Part shown: positions 1 through 10,707 of the stretch, piece by piece | Layout of the letters: every line of letters begins with the position of its first letter | How positions within the stretch are numbered: the stretch's first letter is position 1 | Source: Sinonovacula constricta | Lineage: Eukaryota > Mollusca > Bivalvia > Cardiida > Solecurtidae | DNA: 64,000 nt | Reading direction: 5' to 3' | Assembly: GCA_007844125.1 (NCBI GenBank) | Contig: CM017572.1 | Location: 32,381,028 to 32,445,027, forward strand | Notes under the pieces: model-generated | Database searches by the model: none | Seen by the model: the letters and a program-made list of their open reading frames with translations, nothing else | Told to the model about the DNA's origin: nothing | Translations under genes and position numbers: made by a program

Positions 1-1568
1 TGAACATCTGACATAATACCACACCCAGTCCAATGATCCTGGTACAGGACTGAACAAGTCATGTAACAAATCTAATTGGATTGACAGTAAGCATGGGAGC
101 TATCCCACTGCCATGAACACCTGACATAATACCACACCCAGTCCTATGATCCTGGTACAGGACTGAACAAGTCATGTAACAAATCTAATTGGATCGACAG
201 TAAGCATGGGAGCTATCCCACTGCCATGAACACCTGACATAATACCACACCCAGTCCAATGATCCTGGTACAGGACTGAACAAGTCATGGAACAACTCTA
301 ATTGGATTGACAGCAAGCATGGAAGCTATCCCACTGCCATGAACACCTGACATAATACCACACCCAGTCCAATGATCCTGGTACAGGACTGAACAAGTCA
401 TGGAACAAATCTAATTGGATTGACAGTAAGCATGGGAGCTATCCCACTGCCATGAACACCTGACATAATACCACACCCAGTCCAATGATCCTGGTACAGG
501 ACTGAACAAGTCATGTAACAAATCTAATTGGATTGACAGTAAGCATGGGAGCTATCCCACTGCCATGAACACCTGACATAATACCACACCCAGTCCAATG
601 ATCCTGGTACAGGACTGAACAAGTCATGGAACAACTCTAATTGGATTGACAGCAAGCATGGAAGCTATCCCACTGCCATGAACATCTGACATAATACCAC
701 ACCCAGTCCAATGATCCTGGTACAGGACTGAACAAGTCATGGAACAACTCTAATTGGATTGACAGCAAGCATGGAAGCTATCCCACTGCCATGAACACCT
801 GACATAATACCACACCCAGTCCAATGATCCTGGTACAGGACTGAACAAGTCATGTAACAAATCTAATTGGATTGACAGTAAGCATGGAAGCTATCCCACT
901 GCCATGAACACCTGACATAATACCACACCCAGTCCAATGATCCTGGTACAGGACTGAACAAGTCATGGAACAACTCTAATTGGATTGACAGCAAGCATGG
1001 AAGCTATCCCACTGCCATGAACACCTGACATAATACCACACCCAGTCCAATGATCCTGGTACAGGACTGAACAAGTCATGTAACAAATCTAATTGGATTG
1101 ACAGTAAGCATGGGAGCTATCCCACTGCCATGAACACCTGACATAATACCACACCCAGTCCAATGATCCTGGTACAGGACTGAACAAGTCATGGAACAAC
1201 TCTAACTGGATTGAGAGCAAGCATGGGAGCTATCCCACTGCCATGAACACCTGACATAATACCACACCCAGTTCTATGATCCTGGTACAGGACTGAACAA
1301 GTCATGGAACAACTCTAACTGGATTGAGAGCAAGCATGGGAGCTATCCCACTGCCATGAACACCTGACATAATACCACACCCAGTCCTATGATCCTGGTA
1401 CAGGACTGAACAAGTCATGGAACAACTATAATTGGATTGACAGCAAGCATGGGAGCTATCCCACTGCCATGAACAGCTGACATAATACCACACCCAGTCC
1501 TATGATCCTGGTACAGGACTGAACAAGTCATGGAACAACTATAATTGGATTGACAGCAAGCATGGGAG
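1..1568. repeat. 113-bp tandem array, SINE-derived (about 14 copies, open at left edge)
   Basis: A 113-bp unit begins at positions 1, 114 and 227 and continues to about 1568, where the sequence turns unique inside a unit. Copies differ by a few bases and fall into at least two mixed variants (ATGTAACAAATCTAATTGG and ATGGAACAACTCTAATTGG types). The unit closely resembles the body of the tRNA-derived SINE family A seen elsewhere in this window (TGAACACCTGRCATRATACC, then ACACCCAGTC, then AGCAAGGGAGCTAT), so the array is an amplified SINE segment. No open reading frame with coding character. The array probably continues beyond the window. Confidence 0.93.
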
Positions 1569-1744
1569 CCCACAATACCACTTTTAAAACCAGAGATCTT
1601 TTGTATCTTAAAGGTGGTTTGCCAACATCAGATGCGTGTGTAACAATATTTCCCAGCTGTTTTGGGGGAATTAAGGCATAATTTCTGCATAAACTTACAC
1701 TAGTGTAAGTAAAGACGATCTTGAACACAAACTATATTGTAAGC

Positions 1745-2010
1745 TTCTATATACTGCACCACAAGGCACTCTAAATATTCATTCTGTCCAAATCTATAAA
1801 TAAGCATGCTAGTGATCTCTGCTAAAAATAGATATCGACGTCAGAGTGGATCACACAGATGACGATGTAACTCTCCCTATGTCACATGGTTTTCTTAGTT
1901 TAAAAATAGCCATCACTGCAGTGTGGCTCAGATAGGAAATACCTCTTTGCAATGGACGAATGTGGATTTATGCTTCGCTGTTCACAGAAATCTAGGGCAT
2001 CAATGAGGAG
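1745..2010. repeat. Dispersed repeat family R1, copy 1
   Basis: This segment is similar, in reverse complement, to about 42010-42200 and 54985-55110. Shared blocks include GGTTTTCTTAGT..AAAAATAGC and GTGGCTCAGATAGGAAATAC. Copies are diverged and no coding region or terminal repeats were recognised, so the class is unknown. The rest of 1569-3249 is AT-rich unique-looking sequence with nothing else I can support. Confidence 0.6.
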
Positions 2011-2744
2011 CATTCTGCAGGACCATTTCAGGTAACATTGACATATATGGTTATTTGGAAAAAAAAAAAATTTGGTCTAAACTGTCTGGATACCACCTTT
2101 CAGCTGTTACTTTACCAATTGTGTTAGCAGGGGCCAATCCAGGATATAAAGCTGAAGTGCTCGCCTTGATGCCTAATAAATATTTATGATAGTGTGACAC
2201 CCCACAACATTCCATAGTAGTCCTTGGTTACATTTATACAGTTCTCAACAGCACAAAACTTATCCGACGTTTCGTTCCTGGGGGACGTTAAACCCCCCTT
2301 TTTCAAGGAGCATTTATTTCAGAACTTTACATGTATATAGTCATTAAGAAAAATCAGTTTCATACAAATTAGAGTGTATGTTTATTTACTTTATCTCAAA
2401 TGTTGCTTGAGTGGATGAACAATGCCTAAATCAATAGATACTATTTACCGTGGCAGCACCAGAGAGGGTTATAAACTTGACCAGTTTAATTATCCTTTCA
2501 GATCGGTTACTAAATATGTAAATTATCAACTACAGTCAATACTGCCCCAGCAATAAAATGATGACTATGAAGAGTGGCAGATTAGATTACCTGAGTATAT
2601 TTAAATAAAAATGTAGAGCAAGGAAATTAATGAACAACAGTGGACTTTGTTGTCAATCAGAAACACTCTACAGTAATGTATACACTCTGACACAAGCATG
2701 CAGAGGACCTCATGGAGTTTAGCCACAAGTTAGACAGTGGAAAA

Positions 2745-2965
2745 TCAGGGGCGTCCCGGAAACTCTTGGTGGGAGGGTATGAATCAAAATCCATTTAACT
2801 TTATCGCAGTAAATACTAGATATATATCAAGTAAGGGACCCTAACTTAAACCTCAGCAGTCAACAGACAAAATTTACATGTATGTGTTTTCACAACTCTT
2901 CTTTTATACCTTGATGGGGAAGGGGATGCATTCACCCCACTGGATCCATCCCTGTGGAAAATATT
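2745..2965. repeat. Dispersed repeat family R2, copy 1
   Basis: Matches 57945-58190 in the same orientation, with shared blocks ACTTTATCGCAGTAAATACT, CAGTCAACAGACAAAATT and TTTTCACAACTCT, and similar ends (GGGCGTCCCGGAA versus GGGGCAGATC; ATCCATCCCTG in both). Non-coding, about 220 bp, probably a MITE or SINE-like element of unknown class. Confidence 0.65.
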
Positions 2966-3249
2966 ACCCAAGGTTTCAACTGTTTATTCAGTGTGTTTTC
3001 ATTGTCGACTTCAGATGCATATTAATTTAAACTCGAATTTTATTTACACACCAAGGCTGACAATATTTTTTCTAAATTTCTTGCCAGTTTAACCCCTGTT
3101 AACAAACACCAGAAAAGTTCTGCTGTCATTGTGATTGCTTGCCACAAACAAATACAGCATCTAGTCATCAGATCCTGACCCAAGACAACCCAGCCACTAA
3201 CCAAACCTCAACAAACCCAACCACAACTTGACAAGACTACCATGCACCC

Positions 3250-3425
3250 TTGTAAACAGTCACTGTTTTCAATTTGGATATCTTTTTGTAAATAGACACT
3301 GTTATCGAGTTGGATATCTTTTTATAAACAGTCACTGTTATCAAGTTAGATATCTTTTTATAAACAGTCACTGTTATCAAGTTGGATATCTTTTTGTAAA
3401 CAGTCACTGTTATCAAGTTTTTTAT
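3250..3425. repeat. 36-bp tandem repeat, about 5 copies
   Basis: Unit of 36 bp (GGATATCTTTTT.. followed by AACAGTCACTGTTATCAAG) with starts at 3276, 3312, 3348 and so on. Copies differ by a few substitutions. It sits in otherwise unique AT-rich DNA. The open frame through it (69 residues on the plus strand) is a by-product of a unit length divisible by three. Confidence 0.85.
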
Positions 3426-4361
3426 AACGTTTTTTAAAAAAAAGTTGTATGAGAATTATAAAAGGGAAATTATTAGGTAAAAAATAAATATGAATATATT
3501 TCTTTGCATAAAGTATTTGAATATACCAACCCAGAAGGTAATATAATAACTACATTTCTTTCAATTCCGAAGTTGCAAATCAAGTATTTTAACTGTCCTT
3601 GTTTTACAATACTTAACCACAGGTAATAAGTTTGATAAAGACTGATAATTGTTCAGCGGACAATAATGCTATTTTGACACTAAGAACCTGTTATCCCATA
3701 AACTGCATAAAGGAGATACATAATTACCGTAACCAGGCGCATATCTGGGCCGTTTTTGAAGTTATGCACAATTACAAGGGAAATAACCTTTGTAGTAATA
3801 CTTTTGAATATATTCGGTTCTTTTCTAATGGAAAACGGGTAAAATGCGGACATGCGAGGAACTAAACGCAAAATATGAACGACCTTTTCAACTTAAATGG
3901 CGTGGTAATAAGATTTTATAACATATAAACTGGAGAAATAAAATATATCATTCCTATCCCGGGAAAGGTATCGATATTCTTAGTGTTTTTGGTACTTTTA
4001 GATTTTCCGAATTTTCGAACGGAGGTTACGCACGTGCGTAAAGTGCGTAATGGCAGAAACGCGCCTGACTGTAACATTCCATCCTGATAATAACACTTGT
4101 CTATTACATCAGCTTCCATGTTAAACACACTTTTTTCCCAAAATATGCAAAAGGTGTTGCAATCAAATAGAAAATTTTAATAAAATTCTGTTTGCTTAAT
4201 AAATCATGACTGTATTTAAACTACTTATTTTTATAAAACAAAAATGTTTTCTAAGAAAAATTAGGCAAAGTAATGTTTCACATAATTAGAATTTTACAAA
4301 GATTGCAATATTTTAGAAATAATGACAAAGCAAAACTATAAAACCTAAAATATTAGAGAAG

Positions 4362-4452
4362 TTGGGGTGGGGTGGTGTCAGGGTGGTGTCAGGGTGGGGT
4401 GGGCTGGTGTCAGGGTAGTGTCAGGGTTGGGGTGGGTTGGGGGTGGGTGGGT
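4362..4452 (+). other. G-rich tract, potential G-quadruplex
   Basis: The plus strand holds many runs of three to five G in about 90 bases (GGGGTGGGG, CAGGGTGG repeated, ending GGGGGTGGGTGGG). It is built from a short imperfect repeat TGTCAGGGTGG. The surrounding 3426-4900 stretch is AT-rich with no gene I can support. Confidence 0.55.
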
Positions 4453-4904
4453 TTTTTCTCCAGATTAAAAAAGTCAAAGGTAAGTAAGAGCTGTTATCAA
4501 GCATTTGACCGACACAAATTGATTGACAGGTCAATCAACCAATCAGATCAACCATTGTTGCTATCAGCTCAACTTGGCAATGGTTTTTGGTAATTATAGT
4601 GAACTGCTTGTAGTTTTAAATCCAACTGTTTCTCTTTTATGGATGACACACCTTAACAAAGCTGTGCACCTTGATGAATCAAGTTGTTAACTATAAAATG
4701 ACATTTTCCTAGATTTCTTTTCTGAGGTTTTACATCACTGAGGTGGAGCTTGGGACAATGGTCAACAATCTCACTGGTTTGATTTAGATGGGCTGTTATA
4801 TTTATTTAACCAAAAGGGTTCCTGATATATTAACAAGAGCTGTTCATAGATAGCACAGGCCACTTTCTTTAGTGCTGAATAGCACTTCATTAGTTGTGAC
4901 TATC

Positions 4905-5325
4905 TATAAAACAGAAAAAGGGGCATAACTTAGCAAAAATAACTCAACATTATTTTTGAATTACCTGCCCTAATAACATTGGTTCTGCTTTTGAAAGAGA
5001 ACAAGTTAATTTTTGTAACATTTTTTGCAAACCTTAAAAAAAACGTAACCAACAGACACATCTGAAAAAGGGGACATAACTATGCCAAAATTAATTTTGT
5101 CTTCCTTACCAAATGTGTTCCACTTTCAATACAGAACAAGTGTTTCAAGTTTAAGGGGATTATGTTTGACAGTTTTTGGGGAAGTAGACATTAACAAAAG
5201 AAGTCTGAAAAGAGGCATTACTCCGCCAAAAATCATTTTAAGGTTACCTGCCCCTATCAAATGTGTTTTTTCTCGTGACAGTTAGCAAGAAAACCAAGTT
5301 TGATTAAAATATGTATATATAAGGT
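4905..5325. repeat. Dispersed repeat with 150-bp internal periodicity, left part
   Basis: Three related blocks beginning GAAAAAGGGGCATAAC (about 4913), GAAAAAGGGGACATAAC (about 5063) and GAAAAGAGGCATTACTCC (about 5207) are spaced about 150 bp apart and share TGCCAAAATTAATTTTGTC-type sequence. I associate this style of repeat with bivalve genomes. The same element resumes at 7775-7860, so the 23-bp array at 5326-7768 lies inside it. Confidence 0.6.
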
Positions 5326-7768
5326 TAACCAAGGCCAAGACCAAAGGTTAACCAAGGCCAAGACCAAAGGCTAACCAAGGCCGACACCAAAGGTTAACTA
5401 AGGCCAAGACCAAAGGTTAACCAAGGCCGACACCAAAGGTTAACCAAGGCCGAGACCAAAGGTTAACCAAGGCCGAGACCAAAGGTTAACCAAGGCCGAC
5501 ACCAAAGGTTAACCAAGGCCGAGACCAAAGGTTAACCAAGGCCGAGACCAAAGGTTAACCAAGGCTGACACCAAAGGTTAACCAAGGTCGAGACCAAAGG
5601 TTAACCAAGGCCGAGACCAAAGGTTAACCAAGGCTGACACCAAAGGTTAACCAAGGCCGAGACCAAAGGTTAACCAAGGCCGACACCAAAGGTTAACCAA
5701 GGCCGAGACCAAAGGTTAACCAAGGCCGACACCAAAGGTTAACCAAGGCTGACATCCAAGGTTAACCAAGGCTGACATCTAAAGGTTAACCAAGGCCGAC
5801 ATCCAAAGGTTAACCAAGGCTGACATCAAAGGTTAACCAAGGCTGACATCCAAAGGTTAACCAAGGCTGACATCAAAGGTTAACCAAGGCTGACATCCAA
5901 AGGTTAACCAAGGCTGACATCTAAAGGTTAACCAAGGCCGACATCCAAAGGTTAACCAAGGCTGACACCAAAGGTTAACCAAGGCTGACATCCAAAGGTT
6001 AACCAAGGCTGACATCAAAGGTTAACCAAGGCTGACATCCAAAGGTTAACCAAGGCTGACATCCAAAGGTTAACCAAGGCTGACATCCAAAGGTTAACCA
6101 AGGCTGACATCCAAAGGTTAACCAAGGCTGACATCTAAAGGTTAACCAAGGCTGACACCAAAGGTTAACCAAGGCTGACATCCAAAGGTTAACCAAGGCT
6201 GACATCCAAAGGTTAACCAAGGCTGACATCCAAAGGTTAACCAAGGCCGACATCAAAGGTTAACCAAGGCCGACATCCAAAGGTTAACCAAGGTCGACAC
6301 CAAAGGTTAACTAAGGTCGACACCAAAGGTTAACTAAGGTCGACACCAAAGGTTAACCAAGGCCGAGACCAAAGGTTAACCAAGGCCGAGACCAAAGGTT
6401 AACCAAGGCCGAGACCAAAGGTTAACCAAGGCCGAGACCAAAGGTTAACCAAGGCCGACACCAAAGGTTAACCAAGGCTGACATCCAAGGTTAACCAAGG
6501 CTGACATCTAAAGGTTAACCAAGGCCGACATCCAAAGGTTAACCAAGGCTGACATCAAAGGTTAACCAAGGCTGACATCCAAAGGTTAACCAAGGCTGAC
6601 ATCAAAGGTTAACCAAGGCTGACATCCAAAGGTTAACCAAGGCTGACATCTAAAGGTTAACCAAGGCCGACATCCAAAGGTTAACCAAGGCTGACATCCA
6701 AAGGTTAACCAAGGCTGACATCCAAAGGTTAACCAAGGCTGACATCAAAGGTTAACCAAGGCTGACATCCAAAGGTTAACCAAGGCTGACATCCAAAGGT
6801 TAACCAAGGCTGACATCCAAAGGTTAACCAAGGCTGACATCCAAAGGTTAACCAAGGCTGACATCTAAAGGTTAACCAAGGCTGACACCAAAGGTTAACC
6901 AAGGCTGACATCCAAAGGTTAACCAAGGCTGACATCCAAAGGTTAACCAAGGCTGACATCCAAAGGTTAACCAAGGCCGACATCAAAGGTTAACCAAGGC
7001 CGACATCCAAAGGTTAACCAAGGTCGACACCAAAGGTTAACTAAGGTCGACACCAAAGGTTAACTAAGGTCGACACCAAAGGTTAACTAAGGTCGACACC
7101 AAAGGTTAACTAAGGTCGACACCAAAGGTTAACCAAGGTCGACACCAAAGGTTAACTAAGGTCGACACCAAAGGTAAACTAAGGTCGACACCAAAGGTTA
7201 ACAAAGGTCGACACCAAAGGTTAACTAAGGTCGACACCAAAGGTTAACTAAGGTCGACACCAAAGGTTAACTAAGGTCGACACCAAAGGTTAACTAAGGT
7301 CGACACCAAAGGTTAACCAAGGCCGACATCCAAAGGTTAACCAAGGCCAAGACCAAAGGTTAACCAAGGTCGACACCAAAGGTTAACCAAGGCCAAGACC
7401 AAAGGTTAACCAAGGCTGACATCAGAGGTTAACCAAGGCTGACACCAAAGGTTAACCAAGGTCGACACCAAAGGTTAACCAAGGCCGACATCCAAAGGTT
7501 AACCAAGGCCAAGACTAAAGGTTAACCAAGGTCGACACCAAAGGTTAACCAAGGTCAAGACCAAAGGTTAACCAAGGCTGACATCAGAGGTTAACCAAGG
7601 CTGACACCAAAGGTTAACCAAGGTCGACACCAAAGGATAACCAAGGCCAAGACCAAAGGTTAAAAAAAGGCTGACACCAAAGGTTAACCAAGGCTGGCAT
7701 CAAAGGTTAACCATGTCCAAAACCAAAGGTTAACCATGGCCGACAACAAAGGTTAACCAAGGCAGACA
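5326..7768. repeat. 22-24-bp tandem array with higher-order duplication (about 105 copies)
   Basis: The unit is AAGGTTAACCAAGGCYGACA plus two to four more bases, with a GTTAAC (HpaI) hexamer in nearly every copy. Variants cluster (CCGAGACC, CTGACATCC, TCGACACC types). A block of roughly 650 bp at about 5690-6340 is repeated at about 6420-7070 with an offset of 729-730 bp, nearly identical. On the minus strand this gives two identical 85-residue open frames, which are artefacts of the repeat. The unit seems to come from the flanking dispersed repeat. Confidence 0.93.
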
Positions 7769-7865
7769 CCGAAGGTACATAACTGTGCCAAAATTAATTT
7801 TGTCTTCCCTATCAAATGGGTTCCACTTTCAATAAAAGAAAAAGTGTTTCAAGTTAAAAGAATCA
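7769..7865. repeat. Right remnant of the dispersed repeat interrupted by the 23-bp array
   Basis: ACATAACTGTGCCAAAATTA followed by TTTTGTCTTCC and GGGTTCCACTTTCAAT repeats sequence present at 5076-5130. This identifies it as another unit of the element at 4905-5325. Confidence 0.6.
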
Positions 7866-8009
7866 GGATATTAGCACTACATTTTTTCTCTTATAAGATT
7901 ATAATCTCAAACCAAACCTGCCTTTTAACCTTTGGTCTTAACTTGAAAACCTATGAACAATCTGATTTTGTTTGTACTTAAGATTTTGAAAGTCAGCTTA
8001 CAGCTTTTG

Positions 8010-8526
8010 ATGATGTTTAATGGGTTTATCATCCCACCAACAGTATTTCTGTTATCTGGAGACAGTGTCCACTTGAAGCAGATATAGTGCTGCCTTCACT
8101 GTGTATAGCATGTTTGTTTATTGGGTTTATTGTCCCACCAACAGTATTTCAGTTATCTGGAGACAGTGTTCACTAGAAGCAGATATAGTGCTGTCTTCAC
8201 TGTGTAAAGCATGTCTGTTTATTGGGTTTATTGTCCCACCAACAGTATTTCAGTTATCTGGAGACGGTGTCCACTTGAAGCAGATATAGTGCCGTCTTCA
8301 CTGTGTATAGCATGCCATGCACACCTTGCATGATACCACACCCAGTCACATTATCCTGACACTGGGCTAACCAGTTGTGGAACTACCCTTATATTTGCTT
8401 GAGTGTTAGCAAGGGAGCTATGCCACTACCATTTTTAACGACTTTGGTATGTTGCAGCCTGGGATCGAACCCTGGGCCTCCCGTACCTGGAGCCGATGCT
8501 CTACCGACTGTGCTAAGAGGTCTGGT
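8010..8526 (-). mobile_element. SINE family A (tRNA-derived), with tail duplicated
   Basis: Read on the minus strand it begins with a tRNA-like head near 8526 (AGCACAGTCGGTAGAGCATC as A-box region, GGGTTCGATCCC as B-box), followed by the family A body and a tail containing GGTGGGACAATAAACCC. The tail segment is tandemly repeated with a period near 101 bp, the same period that is amplified at 26.2-27.6 kb. Confidence 0.8.
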
Positions 8527-8881
8527 CATTTGTTTTGTTATAAATAAGGATCCTTAATGATTACTCTGATTGATGGCATTTAATATCTATTAGGGATAGA
8601 AACATAAATTTCATATATAAATGATACAGGACTGTTTACTTGCATGCAGCAACAAGGAAGCGTGCATATCCCAAATAAGAAACATATTGAAACCACAAAC
8701 AGGTAAGACAAAAGGACTGAGATCACAATGAAAGAGCAGATTTAGGAAAATATTTTATGCAAAGTACAACCTCAGTAAAGTGTTGCATTACATCCAAGCA
8801 GAAGCTATAAACATGTCTAAATTGTTTGTGTTTTAAGAATATAACTATCAGTAACAGGATATTAATTAATTTTTTTTTTTT

Positions 8882-9165
8882 TAAAGAGATTGGGATTTGC
8901 CGGCATTATTGACAATCCTGTGTAGTGACATTTTTATCATTATAGCACAGGGGCACTTACGAGGTGCCCAGGGACTGAGCCCGGCCAGTCTATTATACTG
9001 ACACCGATAAGTCAGGCATAATGCTTTCCCCTTAGACCCGAGCATTAGGAGGGAAGCCAGTACTACCAACTTTAAAGTCTTTGGTTTGACCCGGCTGGAG
9101 TTTGAACCCGCGACCTCCCAATCCACAAGCTGATGCTCTACCACCTGAGCTATTGCGGTCGTTTT
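8882..9165 (-). mobile_element. SINE family C (tRNA-derived)
   Basis: The minus strand starts near 9165 with a good tRNA-like head: GACCGCAATAGCTCAGGTGG (A-box), then GCGGGTTCAAACTCC (B-box). The body runs to about 8882 next to an oligo-A/T stretch. A second copy is at 53225-53490. The head has both pol III promoter boxes but I do not call it a functional tRNA gene. Confidence 0.8.
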
Positions 9166-10105
9166 TTTATTTGAAAATATCATATTGAGAAGTTAAATAA
9201 ACAGCTTAAGGATTAAAAGAGCATGAACATGTCCTGCAATGATGCGTAATTCATCAAGATATCCATCATGATCTATACAGTTGATCTGTAAGTCTCTAGA
9301 AGGGTAGGGTAAATATTAGTCTGCCACCATTGGAAGTTTTAAAAAGAAGAAAGAAAAAAACAACTACAAACCAATATTCTCTGGGAAGGGGAAGAGAAAA
9401 AGCAAATCAAACATCACAAATAGAATACAAAAAAAATCTATAACATTATATTTCAACAAAAATGGCCAGAGCATTCAGATTCATTAGTTCAACAGCAAAT
9501 TACATGCATCTGAGCCTGTGTTGTATAAGTCAGGTGCTCGACTCTACAATGATGCCTGGTTCGAATCCCATGTTGTCATTTTTGTTTTATTTTCTAGTTC
9601 ATTTTTTTTTTAAATATGATTTTATTAATTGAATTTGATTTTATTACATTTTTTTTTAACCAGACAAAAATGACGTCCTGTCAGTTTGTAAATAATGAAA
9701 GCAGAGATAATCTGTCTGTGATGACCTTTGATCATTTTAATTTAAAGTGTTACATCATTTTGGTTTAAACAAATCAGTTTGGTTTTAAATATTTATCATT
9801 TTGGTTTAAACTCTGTTGAAACTAGTTATTATTTTTGTTCAAAATCTATATTATGCCGATTCTATGGTTTGTTACAATTATTCCTTGAATAAAAAGTATT
9901 TTGAGCCAAGATTTTGAACCAGTCAGTTACAGAGTCTAGAAAAGCTTCCAGAAAAATCTTTTAATCAATTGTGTTATGGATACCATTGGTTATCAAACAA
10001 CATGACTGGAGTCAGCTCAAAAGCTTCTGATTGGTTAAGTTCACAGATTTTTCAAATCTGCCCAATCAGATTTTTGAAGCTGCTGTCAAACTTGAGGTAG
10101 AAGAT
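9166..10105. other. Gene-free AT-rich stretch left of exon 26
   Basis: I see no SEC16 exon and no other gene here. A lone B-box-like GGTTCGAATCC at 9558-9568 may be a remnant of another tRNA-derived element. I looked here for a following SEC16 exon (the family usually continues with a short basic motif and RYVDV-like residues) and did not find it. Confidence 0.5.
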
Positions 10106-10111
10106 CAAATA

Positions 10112-10562
10112 CAGGCTTTCTACTGTCTCTTTCATAAAAAGTAGGGCAAAAGTCGGGCATGTTTTTACAAAAAAAGTAGAGCAAAGTAGGGCATTTCATT
10201 GGTCAAAAATTGGGCTAAATAAGGAATTTCTTACCCGCTTTATTTGGAATTATTATTATGTTCTTATGTTATGTCCTTATAATGTCCACCATAATCCCAT
10301 GTTCTGTCCATGCTTGAAAGACAGGCACCTGCTAACCAATATGCCTGGACCGATTGGCCAAGGAACCATGTTGCTTTCAAGGATGGACATCCCAAGGTGT
10401 ACACATCTTTACTGCTATTCACAAGAAATGGAAAAACTTAAAATACAACTAATGAAATATTTTGAGGTTCATGTTACATTTTCTTTCCTGTAAGCTAAAA
10501 ATAGGGATACTAGGGTTATTTCTGAAAAATGTAGGGAAAAGTAGGGACCAGTAGAAAGCCTG
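10112..10562. mobile_element. MITE with 14-bp inverted ends and 6-bp target duplication
   Basis: The left end CAGGCTTTCTACTG at 10112 is matched by CAGTAGAAAGCCTG ending at 10562, a perfect 14-bp inverted repeat. The flanks are CAAATA on both sides (10106-10111 and 10563-10568), consistent with a 6-bp target-site duplication. About 451 bp, non-coding. It lies about 50 bp past the donor of SEC16 exon 26. Confidence 0.75.
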
Positions 10563-10614
10563 CAAATAACCTCTGGCCTAGATAAGTTAACAGTATGTAG
10601 GCGGGTGGACTCAC

Positions 10615-10707
10615 CGAGTGTTTTCCTCCGAGAGAACTTGTTACCACCAGGGGGCAGTGTGTCAGCCACACCAGGAGGTCCAGAGGGAGAAGGACCTGAG
10701 CCGAGAC
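10615..10707 (-). CDS. SEC16: SEC16 exon 26 (last one found)
   Basis: Acceptor TGTGTTACAG at 10708, donor GTGAGT from 10614. It encodes residues about 2000-2030: [13 protein letters not shown], then [12 protein letters not shown] proline/glycine-rich stretch ending in a basic FSRR-like motif is usual near the Sec16 C-terminus. It ends after one base of a codon, so at least one further exon must follow; none was recognised in 1-10.6 kb. Confidence 0.8.

Noticed and set aside
5999..6986. Two identical 85-residue frames (MSALVNLW repeats)
   Set aside because: Products of the 23-24-bp array and its 730-bp duplication, not genes.
8882..9165. Functional tRNA gene
   Set aside because: A- and B-box are present, but the head continues into a SINE body, the acceptor stem is not convincing, and a second copy has the same body.
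9508..9575. Another tRNA-derived SINE head (B-box at 9558)
   Set aside because: Only the B-box-like GGTTCGAATCC is convincing; no body match to the three families was seen.
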